This document shows positions 34,764 to 46,489 of a stretch of DNA of 64,000 bases, in pieces. How positions within the stretch are numbered: the first letter of the stretch is position 1; every line of letters begins with the position of its first letter. The position numbers and the translations under genes were made by a program. The notes beneath the pieces are model-generated. The model did no database searches. It saw only the letters and a program-made list of their open reading frames with translations, and had not been told where the DNA came from. The stretch is from Cristatella mucedo. Taxonomy: Eukaryota > Bryozoa > Phylactolaemata > Cristatellidae. The stretch covers positions 1,563,501-1,627,500 of the forward strand of contig WPIO01000057.1 of the NCBI GenBank assembly GCA_009760855.2, given 5' to 3'.

Positions 34764-35775
34764 AGTAGCTGAAAACTTCTCAAAGCATGGTGACATTAAT
34801 AGAGTTACTAACTTACTAGTTATGGGCACACCCAGTGTGATCCAGAGATTGGAAAGGCTGACCCTCAAAATTGGCTCGGCCAGCATATCTCCAGTTGAAT
34901 CAGCTCGAAATCTAGGTGTCATATTCCAAAGCGACCTCTCGTTAGACGACCATATCAGCTCCACAGTCAAATCGGCCTATTTTCAGCGTCATAACATAGC
35001 TAAAATTTGGACTTGTTTAGATAAAGATACCACGTCCAAGTTGGTCCGTACATTCGTGACATCCCATCTCGACTTCAGAAACTCACTGCTTACTGGCCTA
35101 CCAGCATGTGCGATCAGGCGATTGCAGCTGGTGCAAAACTCTGCAGCTAGGCTTGTCTGTCGTGAGCATCGCAGTTGCCACATTACTCCACTTCTCGCCG
35201 ACCTGCACTGGCTACCAGTCAAGCAACGGATTGACTTCAAGGTTTTCTCCCTCACTTTTAGGTCCCTTCATTCTATGGCTCCAGCCTATCTGTCAGATAT
35301 ACTACCCCATCAGGCTAAGCATCGTACCACCCGCTTTTCGGAATCCAACAGTCTAGAAATACCTCGTACAAACCTTAAATCCTTTGGAGACCGTGCATTT
35401 AGCTCGTATGCTCCCACAGCCTGGAACTCCCTCCCGACCTGCGTCAGAACATCCCCTGACCTGACCACATTTAAAAGAAACTTAAAAACATACCTATTTA
35501 GGACAGCATTTAGTGGGTCCTTGTGATTCGTCCTCGATGTGCTTATGCGTGCTGACACTGTTCATGCTGCCACTAACCACATTTGCATGCTGACCCAGTG
35601 CATGTAACCCCTAACCATGTTATTCATTTTGTTTGTTTTTCAAGCATGATTTTACTTACTATTCTATTGCGTATCACTTTGCAGCAAATGTAAAGCGCCT
35701 AGAAAGAGATTAAGTTCTCTGAGGGCGCTTTATCAAGTGCAATATTATTATTATTATTATTATTATTATGTAATG
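34764..35775 (+). mobile_element. LINE-Y, 5'-truncated, best-preserved 3' end
   Basis: It begins at GCTGAAAACTTCTCAAAGC and ends in TTTATCAAGTGCAATATTATT with about seven more ATT units. The C-terminal reading frame is uninterrupted to 35526. The 3' UTR (GCAAATGTAAAGCGCCTAGAAAG, CTCTGAGGGCGC) gives the cleanest family consensus in the window, so this is probably the most recent LINE-Y insertion here. Confidence 0.9.
34767..35526 (+). pseudogene. LINE-Y reverse transcriptase C-terminal fragment, open frame
   Basis: About 250 codons are open: LLVMGTPSVIQRLERLTLK, SARNLGVIFQSDLSLDDH, ADLHWLPVKQRIDFKVFS, MAPAYLSDILPHQ and SLPTCVRTSPDLTTFKRN. This is the thumb and C-terminus of an L2-like protein. 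The catalytic core and endonuclease are missing through 5' truncation, so it is not active despite the clean frame. Confidence 0.85.
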
Positions 35776-35864
35776 GGTTTTCTAATAAAGTCTTAAAAAA
35801 TGCAACGATTTGCTTTGTTAATTGTTACTTAATCTTCGAGGAAATGATTTAGAGAATAACTAAA

Positions 35865-36140
35865 GCTGTTACTGGAGCAACACTCTGCAGAAACTCGGCT
35901 TGTCCGTCTTGAGCCTCTAAGGTGCAAAGTCAAACTACTTCTTCCTGATCTGCACTGGCTTTAAGTCGAGCAGCATATCAACTTCAAGGTCATGTAACTC
36001 ACTTTTGGGTCCATTTATTCTTTGACTCCAGCCTATCTATCAGGTTCACTCTCGCAATAATCGTCATAAATACTAAATCATACTGAACCTCGTACAAATC
36101 TCGTACAAAACGGTCAAGAATGAGGAGACCGTGTGAAGCC
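35865..36140 (+). mobile_element. LINE-Y fragment
   Basis: ACTCTGCAGAAACTCGGCTTG, CTTCCTGATCTGCACTGGC and TGACTCCAGCCTATCTATCAG match the ARLVCRE...LHWLP...APAYLS part of LINE-Y. It begins about 90 bases after the previous copy's tail. Confidence 0.7.
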
Positions 36141-36149
36141 AGCTTTATA

Positions 36150-36530
36150 GGATTGATTCAGAATTATCATGCAAAAGCCAAAGGCAGTCAAGGACGAAAA
36201 TCGCTGTAAGGAAATTAAAAATCCTTCTTTATAATATATACTCCGTAAAAAATTTCCGTAACAATATTAATAATAAGGATACACTTATTCTGGCACCTCA
36301 TATAACTTATCTCTTTAAAGTCACTTTTGACGTCACATCTATGTTTAACAAGTACTATAGAAGAATTTTCAATCAAATCCTTTATAGGATCCCACACAAT
36401 TAAAAAAAAAGGTTCCATATGATTGCGCTTTAGCCAAGGAAGCAGTATCCGAGTGCAAAATATACCTAATGATACAACGGTTAGCCAAAAGGACACAGAA
36501 AGCAGCATTAGACCTCGCAGCAGTCAGCCA
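36150..36530 (-). pseudogene. Unknown coding-like remnant A
   Basis: A minus-strand ORF (36508-36215) reads FWLTVVSLGIFCTRIL, WDPIKDLIENSSIVLV and KHRCDVKSDFKEISY. A related, more broken block lies at 43270-44160, sharing an alignment of PI-D---N-S--VLV--R-D--S--K-I and flanking DNA (AAGGCAGTC-AGGAC-AAAATC). Two diverged copies of one coding-like sequence suggest an unknown repeat or a retroposed gene. The family was not recognized. Confidence 0.35.
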
Positions 36531-37330
36531 GCCGGCAAAAGTCATGGCGAATCAGGAAACAGGGTAGGCTCAGTGACCACATTTTACTAGTAAAATGAGT
36601 TCTAAAGTCATTTGTCAAGTATAAATCTTCACATGATTACAGACATGCGACAGACATGGTACCACATGGTACGACAGACATGGTTGTTTACTTCCACGTC
36701 ATCGATTGCAGCAGTCTTTACTTGATAAAGGAAGTAGGAATGTTTCCACGGAATAGGGTGAGCTTTTCTGGGATATCAGTATCCTTGGGGATAGGGGTTT
36801 CTGTGGAGCCAGGGTTAGTTACTCATTTGCATCTCTTGAATTTATTGACTTGCACGCAACCACAACATTTTAAGGCTTCTCAATTTTCTGTTCTATGCCT
36901 GCTTAAATCGTAGTAAGCAAAAGTCACTTTTGTAAAATCGAGCAAGTTTTCCCTACGTTTTTTGTCCTCAGTTGGAAGCGAAGTTAACGTTCTATGTCGG
37001 ATTTTCCTCGAGTTGTAGATATTCCATGGCTATACCTGATGTTTTTTTTAGCAAGTGAATATCTTAGATCTGTACACATTAAAGGCATATAGCATCTATT
37101 CGTTGACACTAATGTCTTTACAAAAGGCTAAGTCTCAGCGACTTGCATAAGTTAGAAATAATTGTAATTACCCTAATTTGGCTTAAAATATAGCTTTTGT
37201 AATTCTATATGTTATATATTGGCTCACTCACTCTGTAGTTCATAGAGCTAGCCTAGTAGAGGAAGGATCATTACGTAATGAATTCTAACTCAATTATTAT
37301 TAAAAAAACTAGTATTTCTTTAATAAATAT
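36531..37330. other. No gene recognized
   Basis: Gene 1 intron sequence. The plus-strand ORF 36656-36913 is unsupported. Confidence 0.4.
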
Positions 37331-37423
37331 ATACATGTATATGTATTGTTTACACATATATTATGTGCATACATATATATGTATATATATGCACATAATA
37401 TAGATGTATACAATACATATACA

Positions 37424-37461
<38 letters not shown>
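37331..37461. repeat. AT-rich inverted repeat with (AT)n
   Basis: The left arm contains ACATGTATATGTATTG and CATATATTATGTGCATA, and the right arm TATGCACATAATATAGATG and CAATACATATACATGC, around a CATATATATGTATATA centre. The arms are about 45 bases each with few mismatches. A pure (AT)n of about 28 bases follows. Confidence 0.9.
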
Positions 37462-37694
37462 ACACATAATCCTCCTATGACCTTGTCGTTCATACCATAA
37501 ATTGTAAATTTAAGTTTCGGTAAAAGATATAGTTTAGCAAGATCCTATGGTATACGTAAATTCTAATAATTTCATCTTTATATGGTAAGATGAAATAAAT
37601 ATCAGTTTTTCAATGTATATTGAATTGATATATTTAATTGCCATACAGAGAACTTATCATTATTCTATAAACTAGCACATACTTTAAAGGGAGA

Positions 37695-38175
37695 AACTTA
37701 ATGGTTAGTGGAAGCATTCCCAAAGCTAACAAGTACAGCACAGTTAGAGTTGACATGTGCACGGTCATCACATGGAAATACTGGCAGCATGCCCAGTGTA
37801 AGTATGCTGCAGCAGGAAAACGACGAATTAAAGGGTTTTAGCTTCTTTTTAATTGTGCTCAAGTCGGGCGATGTAATGAAGTCAGTCGGGAAGAAGTTCA
37901 AGGTTTGTGCTGGAACATGAACAAGAGGCAGTCTCCAAAGGATTAGATGTTGCTAGGAGATTTAGCTTAACGATTTCATTTAGAAAAGCCGGTGGCTCGC
38001 TTCGTAGCCTTGTGGTGGAGCAGATCTGACATCTAGGCTATAGCCTAAGAATGAGATAATGAGGTCATCGAAAAGTGAGAAACTGAAACTTAAAGCTGAT
38101 ACTTGACTTAGAGTGAATGCAGGTCTAAAAGAACTCGTTTGGTATGGCAACCATGAAGCTGACTCCAGAAAATCC
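37695..38175 (-). mobile_element. LINE-Y fragment, 3' part
   Basis: TGGTTAGTGGAAGCATTCCC, GACATGTGCACGGTCATCAC, TGCTCAAGTCGGGCGATG and GTCGGGAAGAAGTTCAAGG are reverse-complement LINE-Y C-terminus and 3' UTR. It ends about 100 bases before the transmembrane exon. Confidence 0.75.
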
Positions 38176-38273
38176 TAGTCACTAATGCTGCACTAATCGT
38201 AGTATTAGCTGGCATTTATTCCAGTCGAGAGGTCCTTGAAGACGGAAAAATGTACAAGATATTTAGTGTTTAC

Positions 38274-38456
38274 CTTTTTTGTTGTCTTCGTGAGTACCTT
38301 TGCTTGCTATGCTGCGTTTGCTTCGTCTGCGCTTTGTATAGACAATTAAGATTGTGCTTATTACCGCCATGGAAACCACGACGGCTATTGTTATTCCTGC
38401 TATAACTTCTGCAGTCAGTCCATCTATAAAAGTAATGACCTGACCGATACATTTCA
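38274..38456 (-). CDS. Gene 1, transmembrane exon
   Basis: This exon has 61 codons, with acceptor TTACCATTTTAG and donor AAAAAAG/GTAAAC, phase 1 at both ends. A juxtamembrane part KCIGQVITFIDGLTAEV precedes the hydrophobic helix AGITIAVVVSMAVISTILIV. A basic stop-transfer segment KRRRSKR and a Ser/Lys-rich stretch SIASKGTHEDNKK follow. This layout gives the N-terminus outside and the C-terminus in the cytoplasm. A lone Cys just outside the helix could form a disulfide dimer. The exon is upstream of the tail exon at 32983 and downstream of the stalk exon at 42696, with phases matching on both sides. Confidence 0.82.
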
Positions 38457-39174
38457 CTAAAATGGTAACAACAGTAGCCAGTCAAGTCGTTAAACCTACC
38501 TCTCTTTGACAGAAGTAAACAAAAGATTACTCTGATTTTCGCCAAGGAAAGATTTTAGCCTATCTGAAGGTAACGAGCATTGGGATAAGCTTTTACACAT
38601 AAAAACCATTTGCCCTAAAAATTGCAGCTACCGTGACAACTTGAGTCCTCAATAAAGTCCGACTTCATTTTGGAAGCCCAATTGTTCACTGTATGATAAA
38701 TGTAACAACAGTGAAAAATGCAGTAGTGATTTTCATTTGAATCTGTTGGTCAGGACTGTAATGAAGCTTTGGCAATAAACACCTCTCATAACGGCGACAA
38801 GTAGTGAAGGCAGGATATGCACTTTGGATTTCCAGAATAGAAATACAGTGTTGAGTATGCAGACCGATTATTTAAACTATTCTTTCTTGCAATAATTTTT
38901 ACTAACATACAAGTGATCAAGAAAAACGAGGATTTGTTCTAAGTCACTGTCAAGGCCCACTGTTGGCTAGTAATGTCATAGAATCAAACAATGTCTGGAG
39001 CTGATAACCATTGACTAGCTAGATAACCATTGAACTGCTGGATGCTGTCACTACGTATGTCGGAATCGTATGCTGAGGAATAATAACAATCTATTCCTTA
39101 AATCAAGTGGCTGCGAGTAATACGCAATCCCTACAAACGCAAATAAAACGTTATGTAACAGTAACAATGATAAT
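38457..39174. other. Gene 1 intron, no gene recognized
   Basis: AT-rich, with no matched repeat. Confidence 0.4.
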
Positions 39175-40565
39175 AATGTACTCAATAAAGCGTCATCAGA
39201 TAACTTATTCTCTTCCTAGGCACTTTACATTGGCAGCCAAGGAAAATGCGATTGAAACGTGAGGAATATCTTGCTTGACAAACACCATGAACAACGTGGT
39301 TAAGGGTGACATGCACAGGGTCAGCATGCAAATGTGGTTAGTAGCAGCATGCACAGTATAAGCACTCTTGAGCACATGAAGGACGAATCACAGGGACCGC
39401 TAAATGCTGTCCTAAATAGGTGTGCTTTTAAGTTCTCTTTAAATGTGGTAAAGTCAGAGGATGTTGTGACGCAAGTCGGGAAGGAGTTCCAGGCTTTGGG
39501 AACATACGAACTAAATGCACGGTCTCCATAGAATTTGAGGATGGTATGAGGTAGTGGTAAACTGTTGGATCCCGAAAAGCGGCTGGTACGATGCTTGGCC
39601 TGGTGGGGGAGTAGATGTAGGAAATAAGCTGGAGCTGAATAATGAAGTGACCAAAAAGTGAGCAACCAAAACATGAAGTCGATCCATTGCCTGACTGGTA
39701 GCCAGTACAGGTCGGAGAGAAGTGGTGTGATGTGGCAACTGAGACGCTCACAACAGGCTTAGCTGCAGAGTTTTGCACGATCGCCTGATTGTACATGCTG
39801 GTAGGCCAGAAAACATTGAGTTATAGAAGTGAAGTCAGGATGTCACGAATGCATGGACCAACTTAGACGTGGTATTCTTATCTAAACAAGACCAAGTTTT
39901 AGCAATAATCTGTGGCTAAAAGTAGGCAGATTTAGCTGTGGAGGTGATGTGGTCGTCTAACGAGAGGTCACTGTGGAACACGACACCTAGATTTTAAGCT
40001 GATTCAACAGGAGATATGCTGACAGAGCCAATTTTAAGCTTCAGCCGTTCCAATTTCTGAATCACACTGGATTTGCGCATAACTAGTAAGGTAGTTGTAT
40101 CGGCGTTTAGTTTCAAAAATTTGCTGCCATCCATGTGTGGATGTCCTCAATACATGCAGCAAGTGAGTTGAGAGAATTGGAGGTGCTCGAAGGCTTGAAG
40201 GGATGAGAGCAAAGGTACAACTGAATGTCATCGGCATAAAAGTGAAAGCCTAGATTGCACTTGGCAACAACATAAGCAAGAGGAAAAGTATAAACCGTGA
40301 AAAAAAACAGGACCTAGCTTGGAGCCCTGAGGTACCCTATATTTCAGAGGTACCTCGAATGATCTTTGTCTATTCACGTCAATACTCTGTAGTCTCCCAC
40401 TGAGATTCGATCGTAACTAATTTAGAACAATGACAGTTATTCACAGGAGAGATGAGAGGTGCCCTAGAAGAACTTTGTGATCGATGGTATAAAAAGTTGC
40501 CGAAAGATCGAGTAAAACAAGCAGAAACACTTCACCTATGTCTTCATCACTACATATGGAATTAA
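39175..40565 (-). mobile_element. LINE-Y, 5'-truncated
   Basis: On the minus strand it runs from the AAFDTID-equivalent region (GATCGATGGTATAAAAAGTTG) through a decayed catalytic region near 40225, LINE-Y C-terminal blocks and the 3' UTR at 39420-39190, to a TAATAATG tail at 39175. Frames are broken in several places. Confidence 0.85.
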
Positions 40566-41510
40566 TTAGCCGACGAATGGATCTGTAAGCGACTGTACTC
40601 TTCCACCTCTCACTGCTCACTTACATCTTTTAATATAACTATTTTCTATAATGTCAATTTCAGTTACACTGAAACCGCATTCGATGCTTTAATTTTTATG
40701 ATAGCTTTCAGTACCACCAATCGCATAGAAACGAAACCCAACTGTTTTATTCAAATTCGAAAAAGACTAGCTAATTTCCTAACTAATTGGCTAGCAGTTG
40801 GATGGTTGAGACCACTGCAGTGACAGAAATCCGATGCTAATGGTTCGCTTAGATTAGGCAAGCTTGATCCTTCTAAATAAAGTCACAGTTCAGAGCAATC
40901 CACTGTTGCCGAAATTTCACCAAGAGCATGTCGGTTGTTTTGCTAGATAGCTTTAGTTGATGGGGAACCAGGCTAATAAAGAAAACGGGTATCCCACTAA
41001 AATCACCGTCTAAACCAACGAATTGGTACTTACTTAATATCTAAAATTTTTGAAATGCAGTTGAATAGATAGTAACAAACATTTACACATCATACATTTT
41101 ACAGACACTTTTCCGCTGTTCTCTTTAACAGGAAAGCCCAATATCCGGTTTAAGAGTTTATCGTATTTTCTGTTAATGACTGCTGCTTTATCCGTGGACC
41201 TGAGCTCATTATCCTAAATATGCGAAAGTATTTTTAAGATTAATGAACAAGGTAATAGGTAATAAGTCATTTTTTACCTATTCTAATTTTCTAGTGACTA
41301 ATTTTTGAGTTAATGAGATCTCAGTAGGACGAGTGATAGCCTGTAGTAGAACCCCCTAAAATACGTCAAGAAAGGTTAGAATATTTTATAATGGCAACCG
41401 ATGCAGTAATGCAGATTTATTTAATCGTGTATATAGTCATTTCAGGCCTGTAATTGGTATTCATTCATAATCATATACTCATACAATTTTGAAATAATCA
41501 AGGTCATCCG
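40566..41510. other. Gene 1 intron, no gene recognized
   Basis: AT-rich. One GTAAGT-type donor on the minus strand near 41030 has no usable exon before it. Confidence 0.4.
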
Positions 41511-41514
41511 AGGA

Positions 41515-42170
41515 ACTCATGGTTCTATGTTTGGTCCTGTTCTTTTCTCACTGCTTGCTTGTCAACTTCCTGTGCTCTCGGGCTCCTATATCTGGTGCAC
41601 AATTCTACTTGTATCTCGTAAGTTTTCCTACTGCCACGTCGCACCACTTCTCGACGACCTGCACTTGCTATCATTCAAGCAACGAATTGAATTTAAGGTT
41701 TTGTTGCTCATTTGTAGGTCCCTTAATTTTTTGGCTCCAGCCTGCCTATCAGATCTACTCCCCGCGTGTACAAGCTTGGTATGACATGCTTGTCGGAATT
41801 CAAGTGTTCACCTATACTTGTTATAAACCTCAAATTCCTTGGAGACCATGTATTTTCTTCGTATGCTCCTAAAAAGTGAAACTCCAACTTGCTTCACGAC
41901 ATATGACTGACTTTTTAAAATTTAAAAAGACACTTAAAACATGCTGGTAATCATTCCAGCATTTAGTGGGTCCGTGTGAGTTCTGACACTGCATTTGCGG
42001 CCACTTCACATATACATGCTGACCCTGTACGTTTCAATTTTAACCAAGTTTTTATTGTTGTTTATTGAGTGTTCTACCACTCACCATTCAATCGTGCTTC
42101 TTTTTTGGAAAATGCAAAGGGCCTAGGATGAGTTCTCTTAGGATGCTATATTGACTACAGTATGATTATT
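41515..42170 (+). mobile_element. LINE-Y, internally deleted
   Basis: ATGTTTGGTCCTGTTCTTTTCTC (the VLGPVLFS motif) is followed directly by the ARLVS...HVAPLLDDLHLLSFKQ region. The stretch between the catalytic domain and the thumb is therefore gone. C-terminal blocks and a decayed 3' UTR follow to about 42170. Confidence 0.7.
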
Positions 42171-42695
42171 GTTTACAGATTATAATATAAGTTAAAAGTA
42201 AGACAATAATCCAATTACTTGCCATGAGTAAAATCTCCAACTGTTGGATAGACTAAAGTAGGTAGATAGAGCTTTTCATTCTCAATTTCGCCCTAGAGCC
42301 AGTCATATATTGCACGTCAACAAGCCCCGAGACCGCAAAGACTAGACACAGAATAGTCATTTTAAAATCTTTAGGGTCTTAAAAGTTGCAGGCACACTCA
42401 GCATTGAGGTAAGATAAAATTCCTAAAGAGTTTTAGTTCTTTTAAAATGAAGCCCACAATCTTAAATCTCAAATTTATTTCGTGCTTACTAAGGCTTAGC
42501 TATATACGGTAGATTAAGATTTTGTCTTCGTAAGGCACCATGCAATCATTAAGCGGCCTGGTGGTATTTGTAACAAAACGACTAGTCTACATAAACATTC
42601 TGGTCAGACTGAGCAAAATATTCTCGGACACATGCTAATTTTAGGGATCGCAATGTGTGGTAATAAGTTATGAAGTGAACCACAAGCAAACATAC
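42171..42695. other. Gene 1 intron
   Basis: No gene or repeat recognized. Confidence 0.4.
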
Positions 42696-42734
42696 CTGCA
42701 TCGCCTGGACTTTCATTTTCAGAATTTTGTACAT
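42696..42734 (-). CDS. Gene 1, stalk micro-exon (39 bp)
   Basis: Between an acceptor GATTTATTCTAG and a donor GTATGTTTGC on the minus strand lies a 39-base open stretch, phase 1 at both ends, reading VQNSENESPGDA. It is acidic, Ser/Asn-rich and Cys-free, as expected for a membrane-proximal stalk, and contains the sequon NES. It sits between D3 and the transmembrane exon in the right orientation. The evidence is splice signals, phase and composition only; the short length makes chance possible. Confidence 0.5.
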
Positions 42735-42779
42735 CTAGAATAAATCATTGTGTTGTGTTACCAGGAAGGCCCCATATAT

Positions 42780-42880
42780 AGTAATATAATAAAAATGTAC
42801 TCGATAAAGCGCCCTCAGAGAACTTAATCTCTTTCTAGGTGCTTTAATTTGCTGCAAAGGGAGCAAGGTTTACATGGGTG
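42780..42880 (-). mobile_element. LINE-Y 3' end only
   Basis: ACTCGATAAAGCGCCCTCAGAG, TTAATCTCTTTCTAGGTGC and TTTGCTGCAAAGGG are the reverse-complement 3' terminus. It is an extreme 5' truncation. Confidence 0.75.
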
Positions 42881-43269
42881 GGAAGAAAAACCAGCAACAA
42901 GTGGGGGTGGGGTTTACTCTTCTTTCGGTAAGGTAACTCAAATCGTATGAGTGAGAAATAAATGCTTCACAGCATCCTCAAAGTCTTGAATAAGAGGAGG
43001 CGAGTATCTGTAAACTTTTATTACATGCCTATATTTAACCTCAGCAAACAAAGACAAAAAATCCCCTGAGTAGTTGTGTAGATTTAAAGCAATAAATGGT
43101 ATTTCAGCCAAAGAGTAAACAGGTTTTTGCAAGTGTTAAGTGAGATGTCAATCTAATAAGATAATGGGGATGTCATGTAGGCATCAGACTCTGGCTTTAC
43201 TTTCATATGATGGCGAGCCATCTCAAATTAGCCAACTTTGGTGAGATCAATTAATGATTTTGTAGCACA

Positions 43270-44160
43270 GTTTAGCTGTTAATTTTTCATTATTACTTTC
43301 CGCTGTGCTATTGTTTTATCCTTGAGGAGGACATATAAACCCTCAATTTTGAAACTGTGAGGAAAGAGTTTTATCGCATTAGCCATAGTTGGAGATTTCC
43401 CGAAACGATAAGTTGAAAAGTATCCATGACTAATTACACGGACAGAACGATCCTGAGCAAGCATGCATAGTAAAGATCTAAAATTCATGTTCCCTTCATC
43501 TGTGACATTATTAAGGATGTTTTCCGAGTCTTGGTGCAAATCCAAAATTCAAGCCTTGCTGGCCACTTTCAAAAACTTCTACAGGTCCATTAGTTTTCAG
43601 CTGCATTGCTGTACAAACTTGAAAATGCAGTTTATACACTGCTTAACAGGAACTACAATAAAGACTAAGCAACGATCCTAGAAGGCTTTCGGGAACACAA
43701 CAAGGTCTGTGAGGCAATCTTCCGTGACATCACGAGATTTAAAAAATTCTAGTGATTTCATTAATTTGAATAACATCTCGGAAAGATTTATTCTCTCCAG
43801 TGAAGACATGATCGCAGCCATGAGTAGTTAGCTTTGTAGAAGGGAATGCCGAGTTATCATGAAATAACTAAAGGCAGTCTAGGACAAAAATCTTTGTAAG
43901 GAATTAAAGAAGACCTTCTTTAAAAGTCTATAATGTGCAAAATATGTCTATAATAGTAGTAGTAGCAGTAATATATTAATTATGGGATCTCACTGAGCCT
44001 AATCTTTTTCAATGCACTTTCCATGTCATAACTACGGTCAACAAGTACTGCAGAGAGATTTTTAGACGAGTCACTAATAGGTTTTTCAAGAAATTACAGA
44101 AAATTCTGTCTGATAGTTTGGCTTGAGGAAAATGCCTTGTAGGTAAGGTGACCTGCTTAT
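43270..44160 (-). pseudogene. Unknown coding-like remnant B
   Basis: Minus-strand open pieces in different frames follow one another: SKNLSAVLVDRSYDMESAL (about 44050-43990), SSLERINLSEMLFKLMKS with RDVTEDCLTDLVVFPKAF (43815-43682), and NFRSLLCMLAQDRSVRV with TYRFGKSPTMANAIKLF, IEGLYVLLKDK to a stop at 43279. It looks like a decayed gene or element ORF with at least two frame breaks. Remnant A at 36150-36530 is a relative of its upstream part. I do not recognize the family. Confidence 0.35.
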
Positions 44161-45639
44161 AGGGCATATATCTACATGATTAAATGCACAAGTTGTCTAA
44201 GCCGTTTGAGGTGTCGTTTGGTGCCTCTCCTCTATAGAGCCGGGTAGAATGCAATTCCAGCCAGAAGTCTGGTGACATTCAAGGTAAGAAAGCAAGAAGT
44301 GAAGTTAAGTGTGACAGCCAATTGTTGGGCTTAAGTCCCCTTGAATACGTCCAATTAGAAATTGTATGTAGGTAAAAAAGCTTGATGAGAAATCTGAGCT
44401 TTGCTAAGACTTGAAGATACATTTTTCAGTTGCTTTAACACGTCGAAAGTACCTCAAATTAGTCACTTTGGCTTCATCAAGATGTTGGAAGGAGCAGTAG
44501 TTCTGACGCTATTACAAATTGCCTATCATATACAAATCCCGGACCGCAACCATGCAGTTTAAAGGACCGCACATCACAAGTGAAGAACCTAGGATGTATG
44601 AAGCCCATCAAATTGGGGGAGCTGGTGCTGACATGCAGAGGGAAGGGCACAAGAATTTTCATTGAATCTCCGTCAGTGGCTCAGCATCGGTGCTTCACTG
44701 TTTCTGACAAAACAGTGTTGAAGAATGCATTCTCCTATGTTTTTTCGCTTTATGATGTGTGAGGTATTGCTGACTCGGTTGAAGAGGGCTGGTGAAAATG
44801 TTTTAGTCTTAAAAGAAGATCTCATGATCAAAGGCTTGATCGTTTATTTGGACCTGCTGCCATGTAGCTATTTCCATATGGTAGTGTCTCTCCGTTGCTA
44901 ATTACCTGCAGTTTCACCTCAGGTTATATGAGTTTATCATTCCCTTGCTCACTCAACGGGAGGGGCTGTAGTTGGCCGCGACATGCCAAAGTGAGCCGTT
45001 CGTGGACTAACTGGGGGAGCTTGGGCTGATTTCATAACTGGGCGGTGGATGCTAGCATCACAGACGTACTGGCTGTGACATTCCTTTTGATAGCAAGCCT
45101 TAACCCTGCAGTGATCCAACTGCAGCAGTTGTCTAATAACTAACCATACGAAGATGTAAGTCGGGAGTATGAAATGGGATTACTATTAGAAAGCTTTCTA
45201 CAATGTCAGATAACATCATACCTCAAACGTGCCAATTTCTCGGTCATTATGCATATTCTTGCAACACAAATGCGATTAGGGGAAGCACCAGAAAAAGGAA
45301 TACCGTATAGCCGAGCCCGATCAACTTAATAATATCACCCGTGAGTTGGAAGACCGAGAATGCTATTGAGCCCGAGCTGGAGAAAGGGAAGGACTGTTAT
45401 CCTATTGTAATAGACAAAGTTTTTATAAAATTGTTTCCCGAGATTCCCGGGCTATCTGGGTGCTATAGAGGTACACGTGTGTTTTTCTAGAGGGTTTTAA
45501 ACCAAACTATTTGTAGGTTATGAAGCTGTGAAAACAGAGCTATAAAATTCGGGCTCTGAAAGGTCTGGTTTAATTGAGAAAACCGCTAAAAGGATGGATA
45601 TTAAACCCAGGTCTACCACCGTCCCTTTAGCTAGCCCCG
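44161..45639. other. Gene 1 intron, no gene recognized
   Basis: Mixed composition. ORFs on both strands at 44477-44762 overlap each other and have no recognizable content. Confidence 0.4.
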
Positions 45640-46489
45640 ATGGATCGTGATATACAGTCTCGGTATCAGCCGATATCGCTAGAAACGGTGTAGCATGATA
45701 AATGAATTTTTGTCACTTGAAACTCTAGGCATCCACTAATGGTTGGCACCGAATGGACGGCTCCTACCAAAGTCGGGCAGGGCTCTCAGTGATTGTGCAC
45801 CAGTCAGCTCAAGGTGATGATAATTGGGAGCTGATGGCTCCAGATAACTCTGGGCAGATACTCGAAAGTGCCCAATAATCTATACTGAGCCTTGGGACCC
45901 TGTACGGCCGAGCTCGAGATCGGCGAAGCGACTATGGTGTGCCTGACCTCGTATTCAAACCAGCTGGGATGCAAACCCGCAACTGTTGCCTTAAGAGTTA
46001 TGCGGCTAGAAACGAGTCGGCTGGCCAGCTCGAGCAACTCTAAAGCGTCGGGTTGCCTCTGCAATGACTTTGGCCGGCACAGCCACTTCTTTGCAATTTC
46101 CCTCAGAAAGCAGTCAGACGCCTGGCGCTTTGTTCACTGAGTGATCCCCGAACCTGCATCCGGTTAACACCATGAACAACCACTGCAACTCCTCTCAGTC
46201 TACCAGACTGAGTCGCTGCCTCAAGGAAATAGAGACACTGTAGCACGCACTTTAGAGCTGCCGCCTCTTGATGCAGGCCATCTGGGAAAAGCCTGATATA
46301 ATCAGGAACCTTCTATGTGAAGCCTATGAGGCCTTGCGGAATCACCTGAGGCAATAGACGAAGCTGCACAATTGCTCTGCAGTGAGCGGCAGCTTAGTGG
46401 GGCCAGACCTCTTTGTCGATGATGGGACTACAACAATAAGCATCAAGGTAGTGGTCATGTCTGACAACAATGAGGATGCTTTGTCCTAG
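45640..46489. other. GC-richer island, possible SINE or element remnant
   Basis: The base composition rises clearly above the surroundings. On the minus strand near 46025-45950, TAGCCGCATAACTCTTAAGGC and GTTGCGGGTTTGCATCCCAG look like the A and B boxes of a tRNA-derived element, followed by about 150 bases ending in GCTCCCAATTATCATCACC. The right part (46150-46480) is codon-like but unmatched. LINE-Y at 46490-46925 interrupts or borders it. Confidence 0.35.

Noticed and set aside
44477-44762. Overlapping ORFs on both strands
   Set aside because: Neither has splice support or a recognizable domain.
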